Assembly (NCBI RefSeq): GCF_043677095.1
Contig: NZ_JBHLJR010000002.1
Span: 593,321-657,320, forward strand
Reading direction: 5' to 3'
Length of the DNA stretch: 64,000 nucleotides
Source of the DNA: Natronococcus roseus
GTDB lineage: Archaea > Halobacteriota > Halobacteria > Halobacteriales > Natrialbaceae
The notes beneath the pieces are model-generated. The model was not told the DNA's origin, ran no database searches, and worked only from the letters and a program-made list of their open reading frames with translations. Position numbers and translations under genes: made by a program. Positions 25,589 to 35,351 of the stretch are shown here, piece after piece (within the stretch, counting starts at the first letter, position 1; each line of letters starts with the position of its first letter).

Positions 25589-27811
25589 TCAGTCGAACAG
25601 CACCCGATTCAGAATCGGTCGCAGGAACGACCCCCGGCGCGTCTTCTTCGAGTGGACCAGCAGTACGGGCTGTTCGATCGCCGCGGCGAGTCGATCCGAC
25701 CGTCGTTCGACGAACAGGTCCGGCAGCCGACGGTGGGTGACGGTACTCAGCATCACCAGATCGGCCGATGCGAGCGCTTCGGAGAGTCCCTCGACCTCGT
25801 CGTCGGTGCGAACGATCGTCGAGTCGACGGGGACGGTACAGAGATCGTCGAGGTCGTCGTGGTATTCCTCAACCGTCTCGAGCAGTTCCTCCGGTGCGTC
25901 CTCGGAGACCGCAAAGAGGAACCTGACCGACGCCCCCACCGTGTCGGCCATCGCGTCCGCGAGCTCGACTTTGAGCGGGTCGTTGAAGGGGCTGCGATCG
26001 GTGACGACCGCGATCTCATCGATCTCACCGCGCTGTTCGTGCTGGACGAAGACGACGTCGCAGGGGGCGTGTTCCATGATCCAGTCGGCGTCCCGGCCGA
26101 ACAGGGTCTCGAGCCGGCTCGTCGGCCGCTGGCGAGCCAACACGAGGTCCGCCCCGGTCCGTTCCGCGAAGTTGACGACCGCGTGGCGGCTGTCGTGGCT
26201 GACGATCTCGCCGACCTCGACGGGCACCTCGAGGTACCGCACTAGGTGGTCGGTCCGGGTCTCGAACTCGACGTCCTCGGTGGTGAGCTCGTCGGCCGCG
26301 GTGTCGAGGGGAACCTGGTCGGGTACCTCGTCGAACCGGACGACCCGGATCCGCCCGCCACGGCGGCGAACGATCGGTGCAGCCATCTGGATCAGGGCGT
26401 CCTCCTGCTCGCGGGTGACGTCCCGTCGGATCGGGATGAGGACTTCGTACTGGTCGGATCGCTCGAGCTGGGCTTCCGTGTCGCGGACGAACTGTCGTCC
26501 CGCTTCGCGGCGCGCGAGGCCTTTCGCGATTCCCTCGCGCTCGACACGTTCCTGGGCGTACAGTTTGTACCAGACGAACCCGCCAATGACGATCCCGACC
26601 GAGCCGACGATCGGGAGCAGCTCCATCCGGGAGATGATGAACACGCCCGAAGCGATGCCGAACAGCTGGACCCACGGGTAGCCGGGCGTGGAGAACTCGG
26701 GGTCGTACCATTCCAGATCGCGTTCGCGAAAGGCGATGAGAGCACCACAGACCAGGATGTAGACGAGGATCTGGAAGGCGCCGGCGGATTTGGCGATCTG
26801 TTCGACGTCGAGCGTGAGGATCGCGAGAATCATGATCCCGCCGGTGGAGAGGATCGCGACCGCCGGAGTCGCGAATCGCGGGTGGATATACTCGAAGACG
26901 TCCAGAAAGAGATCGTCGCGACTCAACGCGAGCGGATACCGCGAGGCCGTCAGGATACCCGCGTTGGCGGTACTGACCAGGGCTAGCAGTGCGGCCAGAA
27001 CGATCGCGTACAGGAACAGTTCGCCAAACAGCAGGTCGACCGCCTCGGCCATCGGCGCCTCCTCCCCGGCCAGCGCTTCGCCCTCGATGACGCCGACGAG
27101 GACGAACACTAACAGGGCGTAGAGGATCGAGGTCGCGACCAGCGAGACGAGGAGTCCAAGCGGAAGGTTCCGGCCCGGGTCCTCGATCTCCTCGGCGACG
27201 GCCGCGACCTTCGTGACGCCGGCGTAGGAGACGAGCACGGTCGCGGTCGCGGTGAACACGCCGCCCATCCCCTCGGTGAAGAACGGATCGTAGTTCGCGC
27301 CGTCGACCTGGATGATCGATCCGGCGACGAACACCGACAGGATCACCAGCATGACGACGACCATGATCAGTTGTAGTCCGCCGGTCTGTTTGACCCCGAT
27401 CAGGTTGATAGCGATGAGAACGACCGCGAACGTCACCGCCACCGCCTCGACGCTCGGCAGCGCCATCACGGCTTCGAGGTAAAACATGCCGCCGACGAGC
27501 GCGAGTGCCCCCTTCAACATCAGCATGAGCCAGGTCCCGAGCCCGGCGATTGTCCCCATCGCCGGCCCCATCCCTCGCTCGATGAAGACGTAGTCCCCGC
27601 CAGCTTCCGGCATCGCCGTCCCCAGCTCGGCGATGCTGAGCGCGGCGGGAACGACCAGGATCGCCGCGACCACGAATGCGAGGATCACGGCGGGGCCGGC
27701 TTCGGCCATCGCGATCCCGGGCAGGATGAAGATTCCGCTGCCGATCATCGCGCCCATGCTGATCGCGATTACGGCAGACAGCCCCAGGTCGCGCTCGAGA
27801 TCCTTCGTCAT
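25589..27811 (-). CDS. APC-family amino acid permease with C-terminal Usp domains
   Basis: 740 residues from the ATG at 27811 (MTKDLERDLGLSAVIAISMG); the longer frame to 27892 lacks support. The first 430 residues hold about 12 TM helices with the APC signature SMGAMIGSGIFILPG. The remaining part (about 470-740) has two universal-stress-protein-like modules (YEVLIPIRRD...; EIAVVTDRSPFNDPLK...), probably nucleotide-binding regulatory domains in the cytosol. It is likely an amino acid or polyamine transporter; the substrate is not evident. Confidence 0.88.
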   Translation of the reverse strand: MTKDLERDLGLSAVIAISMGAMIGSGIFILPGIAMAEAGPAVILAFVVAAILVVPAALSIAELGTAMPEAGGDYVFIERGMGPAMGTIAGLGTWLMLMLKGALALVGGMFYLEAVMALPSVEAVAVTFAVVLIAINLIGVKQTGGLQLIMVVVMLVILSVFVAGSIIQVDGANYDPFFTEGMGGVFTATATVLVSYAGVTKVAAVAEEIEDPGRNLPLGLLVSLVATSILYALLVFVLVGVIEGEALAGEEAPMAEAVDLLFGELFLYAIVLAALLALVSTANAGILTASRYPLALSRDDLFLDVFEYIHPRFATPAVAILSTGGIMILAILTLDVEQIAKSAGAFQILVYILVCGALIAFRERDLEWYDPEFSTPGYPWVQLFGIASGVFIISRMELLPIVGSVGIVIGGFVWYKLYAQERVEREGIAKGLARREAGRQFVRDTEAQLERSDQYEVLIPIRRDVTREQEDALIQMAAPIVRRRGGRIRVVRFDEVPDQVPLDTAADELTTEDVEFETRTDHLVRYLEVPVEVGEIVSHDSRHAVVNFAERTGADLVLARQRPTSRLETLFGRDADWIMEHAPCDVVFVQHEQRGEIDEIAVVTDRSPFNDPLKVELADAMADTVGASVRFLFAVSEDAPEELLETVEEYHDDLDDLCTVPVDSTIVRTDDEVEGLSEALASADLVMLSTVTHRRLPDLFVERRSDRLAAAIEQPVLLVHSKKTRRGSFLRPILNRVLFD

Positions 27812-27980
27812 CGGACGATGGTTTTCCGCGAGCGCTAAGAAACGTTGGTGTTTCGGAACCGATTGCGAAGCCGTCGACACCTCGATCCGCATTCGTCAAC
27901 TACTTTCGGCCAAAAGCAAATAATCGAGCGGTTCGATAGCCGATCGACGGCTCGGCGCGCTCGCCGGGACCCAACCCACT

Positions 27981-28194
27981 GTGTTTTTAACATCCGAGCG
28001 TGTAGGGAGAAGCAACGTACCCGCGGGCAAGTGCGCTTGCGGCCCACAGCGTTCCTGTGGGCCGGTTGGCGGAGTACACCGCCGCGAGCGCATAGCGGGA
28101 TGGCCGACGCGCTGTAAGACGCCGGGGCCGCACAACCGGGAGTCCGCGGACCGTTTCAGTGAGAGTCCACACGCGGCTTTCAGTGCTAGCAACT
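27981..28194 (+). ncRNA. Candidate structured RNA or structured leader upstream of RNase J
   Basis: The 383 bases 27812-28194 contain no credible gene. A TATA-like tttttaa at 27984-27990 is followed by strong hairpins: a 10-bp stem 28040-28049/28055-28064 with a 5-base loop, a 5-bp stem 28068-28072/28079-28083, and a possible agcgc/gcgct stem near 28087-28113. No tRNA, 7S or RNase P core motif was found. It could be a free small RNA or a long leader controlling the RNase J gene. Confidence 0.45.
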
Positions 28195-29547
28195 ATGGAA
28201 ATCGAAATTGCAACGATTGGCGGTTACGAGGAAGTCGGACGGCAGATGACTGCCGTTCGCGCCGGCGACGACGTCGTCATCTTCGACATGGGGCTGAACC
28301 TCTCGCAGGTTCTCATCCACGACAACGTCGAGACCGAGCGGATGCACAGTCTGGATCTGATCGACATGGGCGCGATTCCGGACGATCGGATCATGAGCGA
28401 CCTCGAGGGTGACGTCCAGGCGATCGTCCCGACCCACGGCCACCTGGATCACATCGGCGCCATCTCCAAACTGGCCCACCGGTACGACGCACCGATCGTC
28501 GCCACGCCGTTCACGATCGAACTCGTCAAACAGCAGATCGAGGGCGAACAGAAGTTCGGCGTCGAGAACGACCTCGTGAAGATGGACGCCGGCGAGACGA
28601 TGTCGATCGGCGACTCCGGCCAGGTCGACCTCGAGTTCGTCAACGTCACCCACTCGATCATCGACGCGATCAACCCCGTGCTCCACACCCCCGAGGGCGC
28701 GGTCGTCTACGGGCTCGACAAGCGCATGGACCACACGCCCGTCATCGGTGACCCGATCGACATGGAGCGGTTCCGCGAGATCGGTCGCGAGGGCAACGGC
28801 GTGCTGTGTTACATCGAAGACTGTACGAACGCGAACAAGAAGGGGCGGACCCCGAGCGAGAACGTCGCCCGCGAACACCTCCGAGACGTCCTCTACAGCA
28901 TGGAGGACTACGACGGCGGGATCGTCGCGACGACGTTCTCGAGTCACATCTCCCGGGTCACGAGCCTCGTCGAGTTCGCGAAGGACATCGGCCGCCAGCC
29001 CGTGCTGCTGGGTCGCTCGATGGAGAAGTACTCGGGCACGGCCGAGCGACTGGACTTCGTCGACTTCCCGGACGATCTCGGCATGTTCGGCCACCGCAAA
29101 TCCGTCGATCGCACGTTCAAGCGGATCATGAACGAGGGCAAGGAGAACTTTCTGCCGGTCGTAACGGGCCACCAGGGCGAGCCCCGCGCGATGCTCACCC
29201 GGATGGCCCGCGGCGAGACGCCATACGAACTGGACGACGGCGACAAGGTCGTCTTCTCCGCTCGCGTGATTCCGGAGCCGACCAACGAGGGCCAGCGCTA
29301 CCAGGCCGAGAAGCTGCTGGGCATGCAGGGTGCCCGCGTCTACGACGACGTCCACGTCTCGGGTCACCTCTGCCAGGAGGGCCACTACGAGATGCTCGAC
29401 GCGCTCCAGCCCCAGCACATCATCCCCGCCCACCAGGACCTGAAAGGGTTCTCCAGCTACGTCGACCTCTGCGAGAGCGAGGGATACAGGATGGGCCGCG
29501 ACCTGCACGTGACCCGCAACGGCAACCTCATCCAGCTTGTCGACTGA
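28195..29547 (+). CDS. rnj: Ribonuclease J (metallo-beta-lactamase/beta-CASP)
   Basis: 450 residues from the ATG at 28195. The metal motif is THGHLDHIGAI, and further beta-CASP blocks are present (TTFSSHISRV; GHQGEPRAML; VSGHLCQEGHYEM). Archaeal RNase J is mainly a 5'-3' exoribonuclease in RNA decay. An upstream GTG at 28159 would lie inside the structured leader and is unlikely. It is followed two bases later by the prenyl synthase gene. Confidence 0.95.
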   Translation: MEIEIATIGGYEEVGRQMTAVRAGDDVVIFDMGLNLSQVLIHDNVETERMHSLDLIDMGAIPDDRIMSDLEGDVQAIVPTHGHLDHIGAISKLAHRYDAPIVATPFTIELVKQQIEGEQKFGVENDLVKMDAGETMSIGDSGQVDLEFVNVTHSIIDAINPVLHTPEGAVVYGLDKRMDHTPVIGDPIDMERFREIGREGNGVLCYIEDCTNANKKGRTPSENVAREHLRDVLYSMEDYDGGIVATTFSSHISRVTSLVEFAKDIGRQPVLLGRSMEKYSGTAERLDFVDFPDDLGMFGHRKSVDRTFKRIMNEGKENFLPVVTGHQGEPRAMLTRMARGETPYELDDGDKVVFSARVIPEPTNEGQRYQAEKLLGMQGARVYDDVHVSGHLCQEGHYEMLDALQPQHIIPAHQDLKGFSSYVDLCESEGYRMGRDLHVTRNGNLIQLVD

Positions 29548-29548
29548 T

Positions 29549-30649
29549 ATGACGATTCCCGAGGCACGCGAGGAAGCGGTGCTCGAGGCCGTCAACCAGC
29601 GCCGCAAACTGGTCAACGAGGCGATCCCCGAAGCGCTTCCGATCCAGCGGCCGGAACGGCTCTACGAGGCTTCACGGTACCTGCTGGACGCGGGTGGCAA
29701 ACGGCTCCGCCCGACGATCCTGCTGACAACCGCGGAAGCACTCGCCGACGTCGAGCCGCTCTCGACGGACTACCGGGAGTTTCCCACCCTCGACGGACGC
29801 GCGGACCCACCGGCCGCGGACGGCGAGGACGCCCAGTCGCAGGCGCCGGAGACGATCGACGCGATGGCCGCCGCCGTCAGCGTCGAGGTCATCCAGTCGT
29901 TTACGCTGATCCACGACGACATCATGGACGACGACGACCTCCGTCGCGGGGTCCCGTCGGTCCACCGCGAGTACGACCTCGAGACGGCGATCCTCGCGGG
30001 CGACACGCTCTACTCGAAGGCGTTCGAGATCATGCTCGAGACCGGGGCGGCGTCAGACAGAGCGGTCGACGCCCTTGAAATCCTCGCGACGACGTGTACG
30101 AAGATCTGCGAGGGACAGTCCCTGGACGTCGACTTCGAGCAACGCGACGACGTCACGCCCGAGGAGTACCTCGAGATGGTCGAACAGAAGACCGCCGTCC
30201 TCTACGCCGCGTCGGCGTGTCTCCCGGCAATCTTGCAGGGAGCGGACCAGGAGACGATCGACGCGCTGTACGGCTACGGGCTCGACATCGGGCGCGCCTT
30301 CCAGATCCACGACGACGTGCTCGATCTGACCGTGCCAAGCGAAGAACTCGGCAAGCAGCGAGGGAGCGACCTCGTCGAGGAGAAACAGACGCTGATTACC
30401 GTCCACGCCCGCGATCAGGGGGTCGAAATCGAGGACCTGGTCGACACCGAGGACGTCGAACGGGTCACCGAAAGCGAGATCGACGACGCCGTCGCCGAAC
30501 TCGAGCGCGTCGGCTCGATCACCTACGCGAACGACCGCGCCCGCGAACTCGTCGAGCAGGGGAAGGATCGACTCGAGGTGCTGCCGGACAACGAGGCCCG
30601 CGAGCTGCTCTGTGACATCGCGGACTACCTGATCGAACGCGGCTACTGA
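29549..30649 (+). CDS. idsA: Polyprenyl (geranylgeranyl) diphosphate synthase
   Basis: 366 residues from the ATG at 29549. The first aspartate-rich motif DDIMDDDDLRRG and the second, IHDDVLD, bind Mg-diphosphate; GGKRLRP is also typical. It builds C20 (possibly C15) prenyl diphosphates for archaeal membrane lipids. An insertion of about 35 residues (PADGED-rich, around 85-110) precedes the first aspartate motif and is probably a surface loop. It works with mvk and ipk upstream. Confidence 0.93.
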   Translation: MTIPEAREEAVLEAVNQRRKLVNEAIPEALPIQRPERLYEASRYLLDAGGKRLRPTILLTTAEALADVEPLSTDYREFPTLDGRADPPAADGEDAQSQAPETIDAMAAAVSVEVIQSFTLIHDDIMDDDDLRRGVPSVHREYDLETAILAGDTLYSKAFEIMLETGAASDRAVDALEILATTCTKICEGQSLDVDFEQRDDVTPEEYLEMVEQKTAVLYAASACLPAILQGADQETIDALYGYGLDIGRAFQIHDDVLDLTVPSEELGKQRGSDLVEEKQTLITVHARDQGVEIEDLVDTEDVERVTESEIDDAVAELERVGSITYANDRARELVEQGKDRLEVLPDNEARELLCDIADYLIERGY

Positions 30650-30811
30650 TCGGAACGTTCTCGACCCCGATTCTCGAGACGACGACGCGAGTACCGCCGG
30701 GAGCGTGGGTGCTCCGTCCGAAGCGCGGTTCTCGTTCGGACCCGGTGTGTCGGCCTCGGAAACCATGACCCCTTCTTCGTTCGCTCCGGGAAATCGGGAC
30801 AGCAGACCGGC

Positions 30812-31222
30812 TCAGTCGGAGCAAAACTCCTCGGCGAGGCTGCGACACTGTTCGGGCTCGAGGGGTTTCAGAACGTACGCGTCCGCCCGTGGCGATTCCG
30901 ACTGCAGCTTCTCTAGCTCCGGTTGCGTCCCCGTCAGCACGACGACCGGGATCTCGCGGAGCTCCTCGTCGGCCCTGACGGTTTGGAGCACTTCCTCCCC
31001 GCTTTTCTTCGGAAAGTGCCAGTCGAGAAGGACGAGGTCGGGACGGGGAGCGGACTCGTACTCGCCGCGTCGCTCGAGGAACTCGATCGCCTCGACGCCG
31101 TCGGTGACGACGTGGTAGTTTCCCCGGAGATCCGCGTTCTCGAACATTTCCCTGGTGAGGCGGACGTCACCCGGATTATCCTCCGCTAAAAGTATTTCTC
31201 CAACATGCTTCGGACCACCCAT
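30812..31222 (-). CDS. Single-domain response regulator
   Basis: 136 residues from the ATG at 31222; a TTG at 31270 would add 16 residues, but an attatgta element at about 31244-31252 suits a leaderless start at 31222. Receiver features: LLAEDNPGDVRL (acidic pair), LVLLDWHFP with the phospho-accepting Asp, VLTGTQ, and the YVLKPL lysine. There is no output domain, so it acts through protein contacts (CheY-like or phosphorelay). It is divergent from a second receiver at 31465. Confidence 0.9.
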   Translation of the reverse strand: MGGPKHVGEILLAEDNPGDVRLTREMFENADLRGNYHVVTDGVEAIEFLERRGEYESAPRPDLVLLDWHFPKKSGEEVLQTVRADEELREIPVVVLTGTQPELEKLQSESPRADAYVLKPLEPEQCRSLAEEFCSD

Positions 31223-31464
31223 ACCGGGGGTACCAGACACGGGTACATAATTGTCACTCCCGATCGGCAACGGAGGCTGTTCCGACGGACGGAGCGGCAG
31301 CGGGTTCCGTCAGACCGAGAGCGCTCTCGCGTTGCCCGTTCTACCCGGCAATGGGACCGGCGTGTACGCCCGTCGAACGGCGCGTTTTTTGTCCCTCGGA
31401 GAGGACGTCGATCACCAAGTGTGTAGGGGCGAGTCTTACGCACGTGACCCTCATAGTAGTGTGT

Positions 31465-31908
31465 ATGAACGACCACACGCCCGACGAGCCGGTAGACGTG
31501 CTCCTGGTCGAGGATAACCCGGGCGACGTTCGCCTCGCGCAGGAGGCGTTTCGCGCGACCGAGAGCGAGATCTCGTTCCAGGTCATCGGCGACGGAAAGG
31601 AGGCGGCGACGTACTTCCGGCAGCCCGAGGACTCCGAGCCCTGTCCCGACCTGGTGTTGCTCGATCTGAACCTCCCGCGAAAGGACGGGCTCGCCGTTCT
31701 GGAGGTGGTCGAGGAGGTACTCGACTACCCGCCGCCGGTGCTCGTGCTCTCGAGTTCGAGCGCCGAGGAGGATATCACCGCAAGCTACGCCAACGCCGCG
31801 AACGCCTACCTCACGAAGCCCGACGCTATGCCGGAGTTCACCTCGATGGCGGAGGCGATCGAACGGTTCTGGATCGACACGGCACAGCAGCCGCCTGCGC
31901 CGGCCTGA
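31465..31908 (+). CDS. Single-domain response regulator
   Basis: 147 residues from the ATG at 31465. Receiver motifs: LLVEDNPGDVRLAQEAF, LVLLDLNLPRKDG (phospho-Asp), LVLSSSSAEED, and the conserved lysine in YLTKPD. The C-terminal tail carries no output domain. The pair of divergent receivers share the EDNPGDVRL opening typical of haloarchaeal receivers that partner with histidine kinases encoded elsewhere. Confidence 0.9.
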   Translation: MNDHTPDEPVDVLLVEDNPGDVRLAQEAFRATESEISFQVIGDGKEAATYFRQPEDSEPCPDLVLLDLNLPRKDGLAVLEVVEEVLDYPPPVLVLSSSSAEEDITASYANAANAYLTKPDAMPEFTSMAEAIERFWIDTAQQPPAPA

Positions 31909-32000
31909 CGTGGGGGCGGTGAGGTGACGCTCCCGCTCGGAATGCGGGCGACGAGCCGACACCGCTGCGGTTTTGAGCGGGCGGCGAATACCCCACGGTA

Positions 32001-33722
32001 ATGGACGACGACTTGCGCGAACGGATCGAACGGGAGGCGGAGAAACACGCGCTGTTGAACGCGGTGAAACACGAGAGCGACGCCGACGTCGGTGCGATCA
32101 TGGGGCCGCTGATGGGCGACAACCCTGCGTTTCGCGAACACGGCGACCAGATTCCCGGCATCGTCGGCGGCGTCGTCGGACGGGTCAACGACCTTACCTA
32201 CGCCGAAAAACGCGAGCGACTCGAGGAGCTCGCACCCGAGGAACTCGCGGAGATCGAGGCCGAGGACGAGGAAGACGAACACGACCTGCCGAATCTCCCT
32301 CGCGCGGAGGAGTACGACGAGGTTCGGATGCGGTGTGCGCCGAACCCCAACGGTCCGTGGCACGTCGGCCACGCCCGGATGCCCGCCGTCATCGGCACCT
32401 ACAAGGAGCGCTACGACGGCTGGTTCTGCGTTCGCTTCGACGACACCGATCCCGAGACCAAACGCCCTGACCTCGAGGCCTACGACGCGATCCTCGAAGA
32501 TCTCGACTACCTCGGGTTCGAGCCCGACGCAACGTTCAAAGCCAGCGACCGCCTCGACATCTACTACGACCACGCCCGGAAGCTGATCGACATGGGCGGG
32601 GCCTACACCTGCTCGTGTTCGGGCGAGGAGTTCTCCGAGCTGAAAAACAGCGGTGAGGCCTGCCCGCACCGCGAGAAGGACGTCGAGACCGTCCTCGAGG
32701 AGTTCGAGGACATGATCGCGGGCGTCTACGACAGCGGCGAGATGGTCCTCCGCGTGAAGACCGACATCGAGCACAAGAACCCCGCGCTGCGGGACTGGGT
32801 CGGGTTCCGAATGATCGACACGCCACACCCGCGCGAGGAAGCCGAGGAGTACCGCTGCTGGCCGATGCTCGACTTCCAGTCGGCGATCGACGACCACGTC
32901 GTCGACGTCACCCACATCATCCGCGGGATCGACCTGCAGGACTCGGCGAAACGGCAGGGCTTTCTGTACGACTACTTCGGCTGGGAGTACCCCGAGGTCG
33001 TCCACTGGGGCCACGTCCAGATCGACGCCTACGACGTCAAGATGAGTACGTCGACGATCGCCGAACTGATCGACCGGGACGAACTCGACGGCTGGGACGA
33101 CCCCCGCGCCCCGACGCTGAAGAGTCTTCGTCGGCGCGGCATCCGCGGCGAGGCCATCGTCGACGCGATGGTCGGCCTTGGAACCTCGACCAGCGACGTC
33201 GACCTCGCGATGAGTTCGATCTACGCCAACAACCGCGACCTGATCGACGAGGAGACCGACCGGCGATTCCTCGTTCGCGACGGCACCGAGGTCCCGTTGG
33301 GCGGGAGCCCGCCCGACGAGGCCAACCCGCCGCTACACCCCAACCACGAGGAGCGCGGCGTTCGGGAGATCCCCGCGGGCGACGCCGTTCTGCTCGAGCC
33401 TGACGACCTCCCCCAGCGCGAGGAGCGGATTTGGCTCAAGGGGCTGGGCTGTTTCCAGTACACTCGCGATACGCTCCAGTACACCGGTGAGGACATCGAC
33501 GTCGTTCGCGAGGGCGACGTCGACGTCGTCCACTGGGTGCCGGCGGCCGAGAGCGTCCCCGTTCGAATGCGGACGATGGACGGCGACGTCAGCGGCCGGG
33601 CCGAACCCGAGGTCGCCGCCCTCGAGCCCGACGAGATGGTACAGTTCGAGCGCGTCGGCTTCGCTCGGATCGACGGCGCGGACGGAGAAGACGGCACGCT
33701 CGCCTACTACGCTCACCCCTGA
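32001..33722 (+). CDS. gltX: Glutamyl-tRNA synthetase (archaeal type)
   Basis: 573 residues. This class I synthetase belongs to the archaeal GluRS/GlnRS group. The HIGH-type motif is in CAPNPNGPWHVGHARM, and the KMSKS-type motif is VKMSTST. A helical N-terminal extension (about 1-105) and a beta-barrel C-terminal anticodon domain are present. In archaea it charges tRNA-Gln as well, followed by amidation. Confidence 0.96.
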   Translation: MDDDLRERIEREAEKHALLNAVKHESDADVGAIMGPLMGDNPAFREHGDQIPGIVGGVVGRVNDLTYAEKRERLEELAPEELAEIEAEDEEDEHDLPNLPRAEEYDEVRMRCAPNPNGPWHVGHARMPAVIGTYKERYDGWFCVRFDDTDPETKRPDLEAYDAILEDLDYLGFEPDATFKASDRLDIYYDHARKLIDMGGAYTCSCSGEEFSELKNSGEACPHREKDVETVLEEFEDMIAGVYDSGEMVLRVKTDIEHKNPALRDWVGFRMIDTPHPREEAEEYRCWPMLDFQSAIDDHVVDVTHIIRGIDLQDSAKRQGFLYDYFGWEYPEVVHWGHVQIDAYDVKMSTSTIAELIDRDELDGWDDPRAPTLKSLRRRGIRGEAIVDAMVGLGTSTSDVDLAMSSIYANNRDLIDEETDRRFLVRDGTEVPLGGSPPDEANPPLHPNHEERGVREIPAGDAVLLEPDDLPQREERIWLKGLGCFQYTRDTLQYTGEDIDVVREGDVDVVHWVPAAESVPVRMRTMDGDVSGRAEPEVAALEPDEMVQFERVGFARIDGADGEDGTLAYYAHP

Positions 33723-33823
33723 GCCGTCGCGACTACCGGACGCCGAACCCGTCGGCCGATTCGACCGCGCCTCGAGTCGAACGGCGAGGACGCGAACCGG
33801 GGGGAGACGGCGGCCGATCGGCG

Positions 33824-34447
33824 TTACTCGTCTTCGTCGTCGTTCTCGTCCTCGTCCGGCTCGTCCTCGCCGTTCTCCTCCTCGTCCTCCTCGTCCTCGT
33901 CTTCTTCGGCCTCGTCGTTACCCTCGATCTCGATGTCGCCGATCATCGTCCCCTCGTGGGGTTCGCAGACGTACGTCGCCATCTCGTCGCTGGCTTCGAA
34001 CTCGAGGAACTGGTCGTCGCCGCCCTCCTCAGTGATCTCGGTCTCGTAGTCGTCGACCACCTCGTCGTCCTCGTCGCGGATCTCGATGTTGTGCTGTTGG
34101 CCGTCGCCTTCCTCCCAGCCCATCTCGTACTCCTCGCCCTCTTGGAGGGTGAGCGTCGGGTTCTCCTCGTCGGCGATCTCCTCGGGTTCGATACCGATCC
34201 AGCCCGAGGTTTGGGCATCGAACTCGATCCGCGTGCCGGGTTCGATCGCTTCCCCGTTCTCGTCGTCTTCGGGCTCCTCCTCGTCGTTTGCCGGCTCCTC
34301 ATCGTTCGCTGGATCCTCGTCGTCCGGCTCTTCCTCATCCGGTTCGTCGTTTCCGTTGTCGTTGCAGCCCGCGACAAACGCCGTCGCACCGACGGCACCG
34401 GCTATCTTGAGGATCTTGCGTCGAGTCGCTCGTGTGGTGTCCCTCAT
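33824..34447 (-). CDS. Halocyanin-like blue copper lipoprotein
   Basis: 207 residues from the ATG at 34447. A Tat-like start (TRRKILKIAGAVG) and lipobox VAGC (Cys28) are followed by an acidic linker of about 40 residues. A cupredoxin domain (about 68-177) has type 1 copper ligands His119, Cys161, His164 and Met168 (QQHNIEI; YVCEPHEGTM), then an Asp/Glu tail. Halocyanins carry electrons at the outer membrane face. The very acidic repeats on both sides are unusually long. Confidence 0.88.
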   Translation of the reverse strand: MRDTTRATRRKILKIAGAVGATAFVAGCNDNGNDEPDEEEPDDEDPANDEEPANDEEEPEDDENGEAIEPGTRIEFDAQTSGWIGIEPEEIADEENPTLTLQEGEEYEMGWEEGDGQQHNIEIRDEDDEVVDDYETEITEEGGDDQFLEFEASDEMATYVCEPHEGTMIGDIEIEGNDEAEEDEDEEDEEENGEDEPDEDENDDEDE

Positions 34448-34576
34448 ACCCCATACTATGAGTCGCAGGGAGGTTAAACCAAACACGCGATCAGAGAGAA
34501 TTTATAAAATCCATTGGATAGTTCCGTTAGTCGATTGGGCGGTTTTTGAACAGAGAAACAGTTGCGTGATCTTTCG

Positions 34577-34747
34577 CTACCCGCCCTCGAGCAGGTCGTC
34601 AGCGCTGTCGGGAAGGGGATCCGCGACGACGCCGTCCTGACGTCCGAGAACGCGTGCGTGGGGAGCACAGACGGCCCTGTTTTCGTCCCACGGGATGTGG
34701 AGTTCGACACAGGCCGGGCGGTCGCAGCCGTCCTCCGAGCAGTCCAT
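34577..34747 (-). CDS. Small cysteine-rich (zinc-binding) protein
   Basis: 56 residues starting MDCSEDGCDRPACVELHIPW. Cysteines at 3, 8, 13 and 27 with His30 (AVCAPHARVL) form a likely zinc site. It lies downstream of the DUF456 gene on the same strand, 41 bases apart. I do not recognise a named family; such short zinc proteins are frequent in haloarchaea. Confidence 0.65.
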   Translation of the reverse strand: MDCSEDGCDRPACVELHIPWDENRAVCAPHARVLGRQDGVVADPLPDSADDLLEGG

Positions 34748-34788
34748 ACGCTCGAGACGACGGCCAGCGACTCGGCGTTTACGGTCGG

Positions 34789-35274
34789 TCAGAACACGAA
34801 CACGGCGACGAGGAAGCCGAGCAGGATCGACGCCGTCAGCAGGACCTGGGCGGCCGTCGACGCGAGGATCCCGACCGTCGCGTAGAACGCCGACCGAGTG
34901 CTGTGATCGACGTCGCCGCCGCGGACGAACTCGAGGACGAACACGGTGCCGAACAGGCCAACGAGCAGCCCGATCGGACCCGTCAGGAGCATGAGCGCGA
35001 TCCCGACGACCGCGGCGGCACCCGTCGTCGTCCAGGACGCACCGCCAGCGCGGGCGGCGATCGATCCGGCGAAGAACTCGACAAACAGGGTGAGCGCGCC
35101 GAGGGAAAGCAGGACGAGCAGGGATATCGGTCCGGGTTCGGTAAACCCCGACCCCCACCAGTACAACAGGACACCCGAAACGGAGAGCAGGCCGCCGGGG
35201 ACGAGCGGGACGACCGTGCCGGCGACGCCGCCGACGAGCAGGGCGATAGCGAGGGCGGCGATGACGTCGACCAT
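34789..35274 (-). CDS. DUF456 family membrane protein
   Basis: 161 residues from the ATG at 35274 with about four hydrophobic spans. The opening VDVIAALAIALLVGGVAGTV and the glycine-rich LVPGGLLSVSGVLLYWW match DUF456. FFAGSIAARAGGASWTTTGA is a second conserved block. The function is unknown. Confidence 0.82.
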   Translation of the reverse strand: MVDVIAALAIALLVGGVAGTVVPLVPGGLLSVSGVLLYWWGSGFTEPGPISLLVLLSLGALTLFVEFFAGSIAARAGGASWTTTGAAAVVGIALMLLTGPIGLLVGLFGTVFVLEFVRGGDVDHSTRSAFYATVGILASTAAQVLLTASILLGFLVAVFVF

Positions 35275-35351
35275 AGGGAGGCGAAGACGCGGCGACGGCA
35301 AAGACGTACCGCCTCCGGAACGGTTAGGCACGGCGGGACGAACCGACCCGT

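Noticed and set aside
26025..27899. 624-codon frame overlapping the APC permease on the same strand
   Set aside because: Arg/Gly-rich frame-shifted reading of the true permease gene.
27981..28194. RNase P RNA or 7S SRP RNA upstream of RNase J
   Set aside because: Conserved core motifs of both RNAs are missing; only generic hairpins are supported.
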